The translations under genes and the position numbers were made by a program. A stretch of 64,000 nt of DNA from JAFGBN01 sp964394145. Its GTDB lineage: Bacteria > Chloroflexota > Dehalococcoidia > GIF9 > AB-539-J10. This document shows, one piece after another, positions 36,529 to 45,464 of the stretch (positions are counted from its first letter, which is position 1; each line of letters starts with the position of its first letter). The notes beneath the pieces were generated by a model. It ran no database searches, had not been told where the DNA came from, and saw only the letters and a program-made list of their open reading frames with translations. The DNA lies in the NCBI GenBank assembly GCA_964394145.1, contig CAYMVL010000033.1, positions 165,875 to 229,874 of the forward strand, in the 5' to 3' direction.

Positions 36529-39354
36529 TCATCCTGTTTCACTACCGGCCTGATGGGGATGCGACCCCTTCAAATACGGCAGACTGAAGTAGAATGTTGA
36601 ACCCTTGCCTATCTTTGAATCTAACCAGATTTGCCCCCCGTGAGCTTCCACAAGTCTCTTGCAAACCAGAAGTCCCAACCCAGCTCCCTTCGCTCTGTCA
36701 GGTCTGCTATCCTCCAGCCGCTCGAACGCACCGAATATTCTGGCTTGCTCGCTGGGTGATAAACCTCTGCCCCGGTCCCTGACGCTTATGACCAGACGTT
36801 CTGGCTCCGCTCTGGCTGAGACCTTTATCTGGCTTCTAGGAGGAGAATACTTAGCAGCATTTTCCATAAGGTTATATAGAATACGCTCAATTCTTAATGG
36901 GTCAACGTTTATTAACTGAAGCCCTTCGGGTATAGAAATAATAAACCGGTGTGATGGCGCCTGCCGTTTTACCTTAGTGATTGTCTCTTTGATGAGGGCC
37001 TTGACATGAGTTGGCTCCTCATAAAGGGCCAATCGCTGAGCCTGGAAGCGGGATAGCTCCAGCAAGTTCTCCACCAAGTGCGACATAGACTCGCTTTCGA
37101 GAAGAGCATCTTGAAGAAGTTGCTGCAGCTCGCTTGACGACAAGCGCTCCCATTCGGTCAGGATGGTACTTATACAGCCACTTATCACTGTCAAAGGCGT
37201 TCTTAGTTCATGCGATACCATTCCGATTAGAGAGTCCTTTAAGTCTACCAGCTTCTTACGCGCTGTTGTATCGATAAGCGATAGCACCAGCCCCTGCACC
37301 TTACCGGAGGAGTCTTTTACCGGTGTAAGCATCCAGTCCCAGTAACTCATGCCTGTTCCAGGCTCGCCTTCTAATTCAAATGGCTTATCATGATAGAGCA
37401 CACGTTCGCCTATATCTCTGACCTGATTGAAGAGGGTCTTCTCATTTTTCAGATCGGGGAACACAGCAAAATAGTTTTTGCCCACTAGCTCTTCTTTGGC
37501 GTATCCGAAGTCTTCGGCATAGGCAGAGTTTGCCATGATGAAGTTAAACTCTCTATCCAGATAAGCTAGATGTGCTCCTGAGTTCTCCATTATGGTATAG
37601 CGAATTTGCTTTTCCTCCTTAAGTACTTCCTGAATTCTCTTAATCTCCGTAATATCCACGAGGGAAGCCATCATGCGGCACGGTTCGCCATCAGCATCGT
37701 TGACCAGACTCGCCGAGAGATGCACATCAAAGGTTGTGCCATCCCTCCGCCTCGCCTTGACTTCGCCTTGCCATCCTCCCTTCTCGGAAAGCTCCTCAAT
37801 ATCTGCTCCAGCCCTGCTCTTATCTGCAAAGAACTCTGTGATATGTTTGCCCAATATTTCCTCTTCATTCTCATAGCCCCACATCCTTAGACATGCCGAG
37901 TTGGCATAAGTTATCGTGCCATCCAGAGACGCGATGGCAATACCAATGACAGCGGAGGCAACGGCAGAATCTTTGATTCTCAGCTCGTTTTCCATTCGTT
38001 TACGCTCAGTAATATCACGATTAGAGGCGCGGCGCCCCAAGGGGTTACCATCTTCATCAAGTACCTGCTGGCACACATGGCTTATCCATCGCTCCTGACC
38101 GTCACGTCGTATAATACGGAATTCAATTTCGAAAGGTTCGTGCTGATGTATATCTTCCCTCATATGTTTCTGCACCCGTTCTCTGTCATCGGGGTGAATC
38201 AGGCTCAGGTACAGACTGAAATCATTCATGAAATCGGTATTAGTATATCCGGTGAAGCGTAAACAAGAAGGCGATACATAGATGAATCTGTTATCCGGAC
38301 TGCGCCAGTACTCCCAGTCATGTGTGAAGTCAGAGACAATTCTGAATTTTTCCTCGCTCACATGCAACGCATCTTGCATGTTTCTGCGTTCTGTGATGTC
38401 CTGAACAGTGCCGAATCCACCCTTGAGAAATCCCTGCGGATCAAACTCAAGCTCTGCCGTCTCGCACACCCACTTTGTGGCATCCCCCACAATAATGCGA
38501 TGCTCAATATGGTCATATGGCTCACCTCTAAGTGCTGCCGTCCACTTCCGGTGAACGTAATCCCTATCCTCTGGATGGACGCTGGACAGAAAAGTCTCAT
38601 AAGTCATGGGCGTTCCGCTGGGAATCCCAAAGATTCTATGAGTCTCATCAGAAAAGAGAAGCTGGTTGCTGCGAATGTCCAGATGCCAGCTTCCAGTGTG
38701 AGCTATGGCCTGAGCATGGCTGAGCCTACGGGGGCTATCCAGCAGGGACTCTTTGCCCTGCCTATATATAGCGCTTGTCACGATAGCCCATGTACCTTCT
38801 TGCTTGACCAGGGCAAAATGATGATTCTGAATCACACTTGTGACGGCAGCAGCATCGCATTTGCCAATGCAGTAGGGGCATAAAGCTATCATTTTGTAGT
38901 TCGCGATGGCCTTGTTCACTTTGGCTTCAAGTTCCGAGAAAGCGTACCAGTTATCGCTTTCAAGCCAAGATGTATCTCCTATTATCCGCAATCCTGAGTA
39001 ATCCCTGGCAAGAGCTTGCTCCAGCTTACTAACCCAGCCAGCTAGGACAAGGTCACCATTGAATACCCCCTGGGACAAATACCATTCATTGTAAGGTACT
39101 ATCTCTATCTGTCCTCGCCGCAGGTATTCATCGAAGTTATCCACTACTTTTCTTATTGCCTCTTGTACCTCAGCTAAAGGGAGGGCTTCGCAAGTAACCC
39201 AGATGCAAAATTCATTACCCTCGAGTCCAGCCCTCAAGTAAGGAGCGACTATATCAATTAAATCCTCCTTGGTATTGTAAAACTGGCAGAAGTGGGTACC
39301 CCAAAGCAGGTTACCAGCCACATCGATGCCGCTATTTCTAAGTTCGCCTTGCAT
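36529..39354 (-). CDS. MEDS-PAS sensor histidine kinase
   Basis: 941 aa, soluble (no membrane span). Order: MEDS domain about 15-195 (HFCQFYNTKEDL, CPYCIGKCDA), four PAS domains about 210-700, HisKA with phospho-His 715 in MVSHELRTPL, HATPase with N box NLMENAAKYS, G1 RDRGRGLSP and G2 GAGLGLLVCKRL near 890. MEDS domains are known from DcmR and methanogen/methylotroph sensors and are thought to bind small carbon compounds. GAGGAGA precedes the ATG. Divergent from the OmpR-type regulator at 39.5 kb, its likely partner, and downstream of the molybdoenzyme operon's promoter side. Confidence 0.92.
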   Translation of the reverse strand: MQGELRNSGIDVAGNLLWGTHFCQFYNTKEDLIDIVAPYLRAGLEGNEFCIWVTCEALPLAEVQEAIRKVVDNFDEYLRRGQIEIVPYNEWYLSQGVFNGDLVLAGWVSKLEQALARDYSGLRIIGDTSWLESDNWYAFSELEAKVNKAIANYKMIALCPYCIGKCDAAAVTSVIQNHHFALVKQEGTWAIVTSAIYRQGKESLLDSPRRLSHAQAIAHTGSWHLDIRSNQLLFSDETHRIFGIPSGTPMTYETFLSSVHPEDRDYVHRKWTAALRGEPYDHIEHRIIVGDATKWVCETAELEFDPQGFLKGGFGTVQDITERRNMQDALHVSEEKFRIVSDFTHDWEYWRSPDNRFIYVSPSCLRFTGYTNTDFMNDFSLYLSLIHPDDRERVQKHMREDIHQHEPFEIEFRIIRRDGQERWISHVCQQVLDEDGNPLGRRASNRDITERKRMENELRIKDSAVASAVIGIAIASLDGTITYANSACLRMWGYENEEEILGKHITEFFADKSRAGADIEELSEKGGWQGEVKARRRDGTTFDVHLSASLVNDADGEPCRMMASLVDITEIKRIQEVLKEEKQIRYTIMENSGAHLAYLDREFNFIMANSAYAEDFGYAKEELVGKNYFAVFPDLKNEKTLFNQVRDIGERVLYHDKPFELEGEPGTGMSYWDWMLTPVKDSSGKVQGLVLSLIDTTARKKLVDLKDSLIGMVSHELRTPLTVISGCISTILTEWERLSSSELQQLLQDALLESESMSHLVENLLELSRFQAQRLALYEEPTHVKALIKETITKVKRQAPSHRFIISIPEGLQLINVDPLRIERILYNLMENAAKYSPPRSQIKVSARAEPERLVISVRDRGRGLSPSEQARIFGAFERLEDSRPDRAKGAGLGLLVCKRLVEAHGGQIWLDSKIGKGSTFYFSLPYLKGSHPHQAGSETG

Positions 39355-39451
39355 CGGTATTCTCCTCGCTGTACTAGTCCTGTAACCAGACTAACTGGTC
39401 ATATTCTAGTTCTGCCTTGCTGGCTCGTCAACAGAATCCTGAGGGGGCGTT

Positions 39452-39480
39452 TTGACATCAGCGGCATTTCCTTATATGAT
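39452..39480 (+). promoter_or_regulatory. Promoter TTGACA-17-TATGAT
   Basis: Perfect -35 TTGACA (39452-39457), 17-bp spacer and -10 TATGAT (39475-39480) ahead of the response regulator gene; the predicted leader is about 25 bases. Confidence 0.75.
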
Positions 39481-39512
39481 GCGTGGCAAACGGGCACGTT
39501 AAAGACAATGGC

Positions 39513-40211
39513 ATGAAACAATACCGCGTACTAGTAGTTGACGATGAGACGCGCATTGTCGACTTCCTCAGTGTCAAGCTTCGTGTTACAGGTTATGAGG
39601 TTCTTACTGCCTGCAATGGCTTGGAGGCTTTAGAGCAGGTTCAGGCTCAGGAACCAGATCTAGTTGTGCTTGACGTGCTTATGCCGAGAATGGACGGCTT
39701 CTCAACACTGAAGGAGCTCCGCACTTTTTCCTCGGTACCGGTTATCATCCTCAGCGCTAAGGGAACAAATGCGGATAAGGTGAAAGGGCTTAGTCTCGGG
39801 GCTGATGATTATCTGGCCAAGCCCTTCAGCCCTGATGAACTGGTAGCAAGAATTGAGGCGGTGAGGCGACGCCTGTCGTCGGATGATAAACGGAAAGTCA
39901 CGGACGAATTTTTTCTGGGTGACCTTGTCATTTATTTCAAGAGGAGGCTTGCTATTGTACGAGGGCAAGAGGCTCGATTGACCCGCATTGAGTGGCTTCT
40001 GCTTACTGAGCTTGCTCAAAATGCTGGGAGCCTCATGTTGTACACCGACCTTCTCACTAGAGTCTGGGGTCCCGAGTATCGAGATGACGTGCAGATACTA
40101 CGCACGTGGATCAGCCGGCTAAGGGGAAAGATAGAAGTAGACCATAACTGTCCCAAGATTATTCGCACCATACCCAAGACAGGCTATATGATCGACTTGC
40201 CGTCTGCCTGA
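39513..40211 (+). CDS. OmpR/PhoB-family response regulator
   Basis: 232 aa. Receiver domain: VLVVDDETR with the acidic pair, phospho-Asp in VVLDVLMPRMDG near residue 52, the Thr/Ser in ILSAKG near 82 and Lys in YLAKPFSP near 105. C-terminal winged helix (residues 135-230) with LTRIEWLLLTELAQNAG and VQILRTWISRLRGKIE recognition region. Partner of the divergent sensor kinase. Binding sites of this family are direct repeats about 11 bp apart, the same step as in the repeated promoter elements found from 40.2 kb on; control of those by this protein is a hypothesis. Confidence 0.93.
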   Translation: MKQYRVLVVDDETRIVDFLSVKLRVTGYEVLTACNGLEALEQVQAQEPDLVVLDVLMPRMDGFSTLKELRTFSSVPVIILSAKGTNADKVKGLSLGADDYLAKPFSPDELVARIEAVRRRLSSDDKRKVTDEFFLGDLVIYFKRRLAIVRGQEARLTRIEWLLLTELAQNAGSLMLYTDLLTRVWGPEYRDDVQILRTWISRLRGKIEVDHNCPKIIRTIPKTGYMIDLPSA

Positions 40212-40247
40212 AAGTACATTCTGGCAAAGCTACCCAATACTTTGTGA

Positions 40248-40314
40248 AATGTCATAGTTTTGTAACTTTTTTGTCACTCATTTTATGACTTTTCCACTCT
40301 CCTGTTTCTAAAAT
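40248..40314 (+). promoter_or_regulatory. Repeated regulon promoter element, copy 1
   Basis: Half-sites TGTCATAGTTT (40250), TGTAACTTTTT (40261) and TATGACTTTTCC (40284), then 13 bp and the -10 TAAAAT (40309-40314). Spacing is identical in all six copies. It faces the Dps-like ferritin gene, leaving a leader of about 260 bases with no convincing gene in it. Confidence 0.8.
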
Positions 40315-40583
40315 GTAGCCATGTTCTACTGGCATGCCTAATAAGCCGCAGAAGCTAAGAAAGCACATGAGGCTTTCGCCCATAAAGTGTTATGTTATTA
40401 ATACTGTAAGCCAGGTAGGCTGGTGGATAATAATAGTCTGTGGCGATATTCTTGGTGGGGTAGGATTCCATACGAATTTGAACTTTGCCGCAGTAGGAGG
40501 TAATGCCTATGTGAGATTAGAAATCAATGCTAAGCTAATAACTCATAAAGGGGACACAATAATTTGAAAAAAGGAGCAAAGAC

Positions 40584-41135
40584 ATGGCTAGAGTAGCGCG
40601 CGAAATGGTAGAAAGGGCAGGAGTCAACGTTGACCAGCTAGTGCAGTTGTTGGTCAAGAATGCAGCCGCCGAGCTTACTACCTTCTATTACTACACTATT
40701 TTACGGGCCAATCTGATTGGGTTGGATGGGGAGACAATTAAAGAGATTGCAGAGACAGCGCGCATCGAAGATCGTAATCACTTTGAGGCGCTGGTTCCAC
40801 GTATTTACGAACTGGGCGGAGGGCTACCCAAAGATATGAAGGAGTTTCATGATATCTCAGGGTGTCCACCAGCCTATTTACCTGAGGATATGAATGATGT
40901 CAATAAGATTCTCAGAGTCCTTGTGGAGGCTGAAAGATGTGCAGTTCGTCAGTATACGAACATCTGCAACCTTACTGCTGGAAAGGACCATAGAACCTAT
41001 GATTTAGCTCTCTCAATCCTTCACGAGGAAGTAGAGCATGAGTCATGGTTTTCTGAATTCTTGGGAGAGGGGCCTTCTGGTCACTTTCTACGTCGTGGTG
41101 AGACATCTCCCTTTGTATCCAAGTTCCTGAAGTGA
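40584..41135 (+). CDS. Dps-like/ferritin-fold protein (DPSL type)
   Basis: 183 aa four-helix protein. Diiron-type ligands: Glu in NAAAELTTFYYY near residue 30, E-D-R-N-H in ARIEDRNHFEAL near 66, Glu in VEAERCAVRQY near 115, and EEVEHESWFSEF near 150. Cysteines at ISGCPPAY and AERC fit the cysteine pair of Dps-like (thioferritin) proteins, which detoxify peroxide while storing iron. AAAGGAGC precedes the ATG. First gene after copy 1 of the repeated promoter element, in line with a stress role. Confidence 0.82.
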   Translation: MARVAREMVERAGVNVDQLVQLLVKNAAAELTTFYYYTILRANLIGLDGETIKEIAETARIEDRNHFEALVPRIYELGGGLPKDMKEFHDISGCPPAYLPEDMNDVNKILRVLVEAERCAVRQYTNICNLTAGKDHRTYDLALSILHEEVEHESWFSEFLGEGPSGHFLRRGETSPFVSKFLK

Positions 41136-41586
41136 GATTAGGTATGGGGAGGGGTGAGGCCCGACAGAAGTTAGGCGCTCCCCAATACGCGTCAGGATTC
41201 ATGTTCTTTATTCTGGTTCTCGTATGGTGGGAACGCTACCACAATCGGGCAAGGACCATGTCCATTGTTGTGCATGTTCCATGTATAAATTTAGAAAGAG
41301 GCATACTATTGTGGAAATGAATTTAGGATTGGCTATGCTGTTGACCAATCTTGTAGAGCTCTCGACCGATATAGGCAACGCCATTGCATACTTAATACGG
41401 ACCCCGATGCATTCTCATCCGGGAGTAATGCTATGATTCTCCGTCGGAGTGGTGATATATCATTCGTTGAATTGCTTAAGACTGCTATCGACAAAGTTGG
41501 CTTTACTACTGTAAACTCGAGGGCGAGATTCAACAAGTGGAAGGTTGAATCGGATGTTGATATATTAGTGACAGGAGGTGGAATAA
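41136..41586. other. Intergenic stretch with only weak open frames
   Basis: 450 bp between the Dps-like and Rieske genes. Short overlapping frames (for example 41433-41657, with GGGAG before its ATG) have no recognised family and the last runs into the Rieske gene in another frame. Possibly decayed coding sequence. Confidence 0.35.
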
Positions 41587-41937
41587 ATGAGCGATCTGGT
41601 AGAAGTAGCTGGGATTTCAGAACTTGCCAATGGGACTATGACAGAGGTTCTAGTTGAGGGACATGAAATCCTTCTTGCGAGGGTTGGGGATAAGTATTAT
41701 GCCGCCCACAACCGGTGCCCTCATATGGCAGGGAAGTTATCTAAGGGCAAGCTGGAAGGTACTGTAGTAACCTGCCCCGTGCATGGCTCTCAATTTGACC
41801 TTGCTGATGGGCGGGTAGTCCGCTGGTTAAAGGGTACTGGTTTGATTTCTATTATTGGCAAGGCCGTCAAGGGACCTAAACCGCTTGTGCTGTATAAAGT
41901 CAAGGCCGAAGATAATAGAATTCTTGTAGAAATATAG
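41587..41937 (+). CDS. Rieske-type ferredoxin
   Basis: 116 aa. Both halves of the [2Fe-2S] site are present: CPHMAG (Cys and His) near residue 44 and CPVHGSQFD near 64. Length and sequence fit a stand-alone Rieske ferredoxin (electron carrier), not the membrane bc1 subunit or a large oxygenase. GGAGGTGG precedes the ATG. The neighbouring broken rhodanese-ferritin gene follows 22 bp downstream. Confidence 0.92.
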   Translation: MSDLVEVAGISELANGTMTEVLVEGHEILLARVGDKYYAAHNRCPHMAGKLSKGKLEGTVVTCPVHGSQFDLADGRVVRWLKGTGLISIIGKAVKGPKPLVLYKVKAEDNRILVEI

Positions 41938-41959
41938 CCTGACTTCTGGGGATGTTCAA

Positions 41960-42199
41960 GTGAAGATAGCTTGTGCCACTGATGAGGTGAGAAGCCTATC
42001 GCCGGGTGAAGTGAAGGATATTCTCGACCATGACCCGACGGGCGAGTATATTCTTCTAGATGTGAGACAGCCTGAGGAGTATGAGGCCGGGCATATTCCA
42101 GGAGCTACACTTATCCCGCTAGGAGAATTGGAAGCTGTGGTATTTTCAACTGGTCTTACGAACGTATTACCGGGATCCCTGAGACACGGCCTGAGTTAA
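41960..42199 (+). pseudogene. Truncated rhodanese domain (5' part of a broken rhodanese-ferritin fusion)
   Basis: From GTG 41960 the N-terminal half of a rhodanese domain reads YILLDVRQPEEYEAGHIPGA and PLGELEA, then the frame leaves the family and stops. The second half with the active Cys loop is absent. In another frame the bases from about 42150 encode YERITGIPETRPELI, resembling the linker that joins rhodanese to a ferritin-like domain in known fusions, and continue into the gene at 42232. An internal deletion with frameshift explains this best. Confidence 0.7.
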
Positions 42200-42231
42200 T
42201 AACTGAGGTAGCGGGGGTTAGAGATATCCTT

Positions 42232-42684
42232 ATGTTGGGTATAAGACTGGAAAAGGGCTCGTGGGATTTCTATAAGGCAGCCAGCGAAAGGGCTGCATCG
42301 CCCGGCGTAAAGGAGACCTTTGAGGTGCTGGCTGATGCTGAAGGCCAGCATATGCAAAGGCTATACCAGCGTGCTGTCTCCTTGCTTGGGCAAGGTGAGC
42401 TGGTTTCTCTGAATGAGCTTAAGCAGGAAGTCAAAGCAGAGTATATGGAAGGCGGTTTGGAAGTTGGCCCTGCTTTAACCAAAGTGGAGGAGGGATTCAT
42501 TGACGAGATGGAGACACTGGAGCTAGCTTTGGAGAAAGAGTATATGGCATATGACTTTTACAAACGTGTGTCAGCTTTGGTCGAGAAGCTAGATGTCAAA
42601 ACTCTTCTGCACGAATTAGCCTTAGAAGAGCGGAACTATGCCGATGTTTTGCTCAAGCGGTTGTCAGAAATGACGCGGCAATGA
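42232..42684 (+). CDS. Ferritin-like (rubrerythrin-type) domain protein
   Basis: 150 aa from ATG 42232; the frame is open further upstream to about 42135. Two helix pairs: EKGSWDFYKAA and ADAEGQHMQRLY (E-x-x-H) in the first, LEKEYMAYDFYKR and ALEERNYADVL in the second, where the expected last His is Asn. It is the C-terminal part of a formerly fused rhodanese-rubrerythrin. No ribosome site is seen before the ATG, so translation may be poor or depend on coupling. Could still bind a diiron centre; uncertain. Confidence 0.65.
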   Translation: MLGIRLEKGSWDFYKAASERAASPGVKETFEVLADAEGQHMQRLYQRAVSLLGQGELVSLNELKQEVKAEYMEGGLEVGPALTKVEEGFIDEMETLELALEKEYMAYDFYKRVSALVEKLDVKTLLHELALEERNYADVLLKRLSEMTRQ

Positions 42685-43363
42685 TTAAGAAGAAAGCGGG
42701 TTTGAGAATAATTATCAGACCCATAACATCATCAGATGGTGTGGACATCATTTTTGCTTAATCAGCTCTAGTATTGATGCGGCGCCAATTTACCTCGAGC
42801 GAGATTGGCGTGTTTGTTTAGACCAGGCTGAACAGCACAGCTGCGGACAGCAATAGATCCCAGACAGCCGCTATAAAGAAGACTAGATTAGGTCATGGAC
42901 AGTGCGTATTTAGATGAGTAGGTGTCTTCTATGTCCTGTTTTCTTCTTCTGTTACGATGGCTTCATCGTATTCAAGGCTAGCTTGGAGCTGGGTTTACTA
43001 GTAGCAGCCGGAGAGCTCTTTCACCAGCTAATTGATAGTATCACTGGCCTTGCTCTTATATTGATGTCTATGCCAAGAAAACGGGCTCTTATCATCTCAG
43101 CTCTAACGGCAGTAGATATGCACGTAGTAGCTATCCTTGGCATCTCCGTAATTCGTGATGATGTTCACCAGGGATTATGACATCCGACGCGGCGGTCTCT
43201 TTCCCTTCCTCGCTGACTCAGAGGCGACTCCTGATATCCGAAAGAAACGCTGCGCAGCATAGTGTTTTTGTTCGTTTCGACGCTAGGCTTAGCTACCTGC
43301 TAGCCCATCCCTTTTTGGGCAAGGTTATTTGTCTGCAAGTCTGGGGTCAGCCTTACTTGTCAA
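42685..43363. other. Intergenic stretch without a supported gene
   Basis: About 680 bp. One plus-strand frame (42914-43180) encodes a hydrophobic 88-residue peptide with no ribosome site or family likeness; a second (43177-43404) runs into the regulatory element. I see no gene here. Confidence 0.4.
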
Positions 43364-43430
43364 AATGTCATATTTTTGTAACTTTTTGGGCAACCATTTT
43401 ATAACTTTTCCATTCGATGCCCTATAGAAT
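43364..43430 (+). promoter_or_regulatory. Repeated regulon promoter element, copy 2
   Basis: Half-sites TGTCATATTTT (43366), TGTAACTTTTT (43377), TATAACTTTTCC (43400), 13 bp, -10 TAGAAT (43425-43430). Faces the DJ-1/PfpI gene with a leader of about 230 bases. Confidence 0.8.
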
Positions 43431-43668
43431 ATCCGTGTTGAATCAGTGTTAAAAGACAGGATGGTGCTTGCATTAACTCAATTTGCACGGATTAAGTGTT
43501 CCGATGTAACGCCAGGGGATTACGATTATGGTGGCGAGCGGATGCCTGGTTGAAGACCTGCACTTCATACTTATGCGGGAGGTCGTAACGTTCGGGAGTT
43601 AGTGTTAAAGATGCTATTACCAGTTCAAGTGAATCGGCGGAACGAGCCATTCGGAAAGGAGATAGCGC

Positions 43669-44187
43669 GTGCTTGCGGGAAAACATGTTGCTATTCTAGT
43701 TGAGGATGAGTTTGAGGACTCTGAACTCGTGGAGCCATTACGAGAGATGAGGGATGCCGGGGCCAGGGTATTAATTGTGGGCAGCGGCTCAAAGAGAAGC
43801 TATAGGGGAAAGAAGGGGGTGGCTGAGGTAAGAGCAGACACTACTGCCAGCAAAGTCAAGGCGGATGGACTGGATGCCATAATTATTCCGGGTGGCTATG
43901 CGCCGGATAAAATGCGTTTGCACCAATCCATGGTTGATCTGGTACTAGAGGCGCATGGTCTGGGCAAGGTTGTAGCTGCAATCTGCCATGGTCCTCAGCT
44001 TCTCATCTCATGCGACATAGTCAAAGGGAGATGCGTTACCTCTTGGCCTTCAATAGCAGTGGACCTGAAGAATGCCGGCGCTATCTGGGTTGATGAGCCA
44101 GTTGTCAAGGACGGCAATATCATCACCTCCCGTAAACCGGCCGACTTGCCAAAATTCAACAAGGCCATAATTCAAGCTTTATTATGA
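43669..44187 (+). CDS. DJ-1/PfpI-family protein
   Basis: 172 aa from a GTG preceded by AAAGGAGA. Class I glutamine-amidotransferase-like fold; nucleophile elbow AAICHGPQLL with Cys near residue 106, Glu in VEDEFEDSE near 14 and PGGYAPDKMR near 73. Relatives act as deglycases, chaperones or proteases under stress. First gene after copy 2 of the repeated promoter element; thiol-peroxidase-like and UspA genes follow. Confidence 0.92.
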   Translation: MLAGKHVAILVEDEFEDSELVEPLREMRDAGARVLIVGSGSKRSYRGKKGVAEVRADTTASKVKADGLDAIIIPGGYAPDKMRLHQSMVDLVLEAHGLGKVVAAICHGPQLLISCDIVKGRCVTSWPSIAVDLKNAGAIWVDEPVVKDGNIITSRKPADLPKFNKAIIQALL

Positions 44188-44382
44188 CTTTATTCTGAGA
44201 TGGGAGATTTATGTTCAAAGGAGGTACGATCTTAAGTGCAGTAGCCTTTTCCGTCCTAGTCAGCTTGGAATGCCAATATCCCGGCGCTGAAGTTGAGACA
44301 GAGACCGGCTCGGCGATACCCGTGTGGTAAATATAAAAGATCATAGAAGCAGCTTTGCGATGCAATAGGAGGCAACGATAAG

Positions 44383-44913
44383 GTGAATGGAACAAGAAGT
44401 GTGACCCTGAAAGGGGCGCCGTTCACATTGTTCGGCAGTGAAATCAAAGTGGCACAAGAAGCGCCGGCTTTTAAGCTGCTGGCAAATGGCGTATCCGAAA
44501 TAGAGCTTTCACCGAGCAGAGGAAAGGCCAGATGGTTGAGCCTTCTCGATTCAGTGGATGCTGAGTTATGCCGTTTGCATACACAATGGTTCAAGGAAGA
44601 GGCAACCCAATTGAACGAAGTTGTGATATCCGGCATAAGCATGGACTTTCCTTCTACTAAGTCTTGCTACTGCAGCGCGCAAAACTTCAGGAATCTACAC
44701 ACGTTTTCGGAGCAGCGCGAGGCATCTTTTGCCCTCGCTTATGGAGTTCTAATCAATGAAGCAGGTCTACTCAGTCGCGCTTTCATCATCGATCGAGACG
44801 GCATTGTCAGATATTTAGAATATGTCATGGAAATCACGGCGCATCCCAAGTACCACAAGGCGATTGAAGCCCTTGACAATGTGGCAACTGAAAAAAGGAG
44901 GTCTGTCATGTAA
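44383..44913 (+). CDS. Divergent thiol-peroxidase (Tpx-like) protein
   Basis: 176 aa from GTG 44383, AGGAGG ten bases upstream. Thioredoxin fold of the Tpx peroxiredoxin group: VTLKGAPFTLFG at the start, LLDSVDAELC with the peroxidatic Cys near residue 62, KSCYCSAQNF with the resolving Cys near 97, and LAYGVLINE. The Thr that precedes the peroxidatic Cys by three residues in Tpx (S-x-D-T-x-x-C) is Ala here. That Thr is catalytic in peroxiredoxins, so activity may be reduced or altered. Lies between DJ-1 and UspA genes. Confidence 0.75.
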   Translation: MNGTRSVTLKGAPFTLFGSEIKVAQEAPAFKLLANGVSEIELSPSRGKARWLSLLDSVDAELCRLHTQWFKEEATQLNEVVISGISMDFPSTKSCYCSAQNFRNLHTFSEQREASFALAYGVLINEAGLLSRAFIIDRDGIVRYLEYVMEITAHPKYHKAIEALDNVATEKRRSVM

Positions 44914-44966
44914 AAGTGAACCGCAAATCTCAAGTTGATTGAATTCGTTATAGGAGGAATTGAAAG

Positions 44967-45443
44967 ATGTACAAGAAAATTTTGGTCCCACTGGATGGCT
45001 CGAAGCTGGCGGAATGTGCTCTTCCCCACGCGGAGGGCTTAGCGAAAGGCTGTAGCGACGTAGCAGAGATTGTCCTGGTGAGCGTTACTGAGCGCGTTCA
45101 GGGCTATAGACCCATTAGCGATGCTAGCCAGCCAATGGGTGAGCGACTTGCGCCAGAGGCTATAGGGAAGAAGGAGAGACAAGCAAAAAGGTATCTTGAT
45201 AGAATAGCGAAAGCTATCGAGGCCAAAGGAATCAGGGTCCAGACGGAAGTGCTCCTTGGTAATCCTGCCGAGGAGATTACTATTTACTCGGAACATCCTG
45301 GGTGCGACATTATCGTCATGTCCAGCCATGGTCGTTCCGGTCCCAGTCGATGGGCCCACGGCAGTGTTGCGGACAAGGTTCTCAGGTCTAGTCGCGTCCC
45401 GGTCTTAATGGTAATCGCACCGGGTTGCGAGGGCAGCGTTTAG
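44967..45443 (+). CDS. Universal stress protein (UspA family)
   Basis: 158 aa. ILVPLDGSKLAECALPHA at the N-terminus and the ATP-binding stretch SSHGRSGPSRWAHGSVAD near residue 118 (G-x2-G-x9-G-S pattern), then VPVLMV. AGGAGG precedes the ATG. One of two adjacent paralogues, 21 bp apart, which share these motifs and likely act as a pair or heterodimer. Confidence 0.93.
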   Translation: MYKKILVPLDGSKLAECALPHAEGLAKGCSDVAEIVLVSVTERVQGYRPISDASQPMGERLAPEAIGKKERQAKRYLDRIAKAIEAKGIRVQTEVLLGNPAEEITIYSEHPGCDIIVMSSHGRSGPSRWAHGSVADKVLRSSRVPVLMVIAPGCEGSV

Positions 45444-45464
45444 GAAGAGAGAAAGGAGGGGGAA

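Noticed and set aside
38320..38883. Plus-strand frame of 187 codons
   Set aside because: Antisense to the PAS domains of the sensor kinase; no family likeness.
40334..40567. 77-codon frame between element copy 1 and the Dps-like gene
   Set aside because: No ribosome site or family; kept only as a possibility in the long-leader finding.
42914..43404. Two small hydrophobic or mixed frames
   Set aside because: No ribosome site, no family, and the second runs through regulatory element copy 2.
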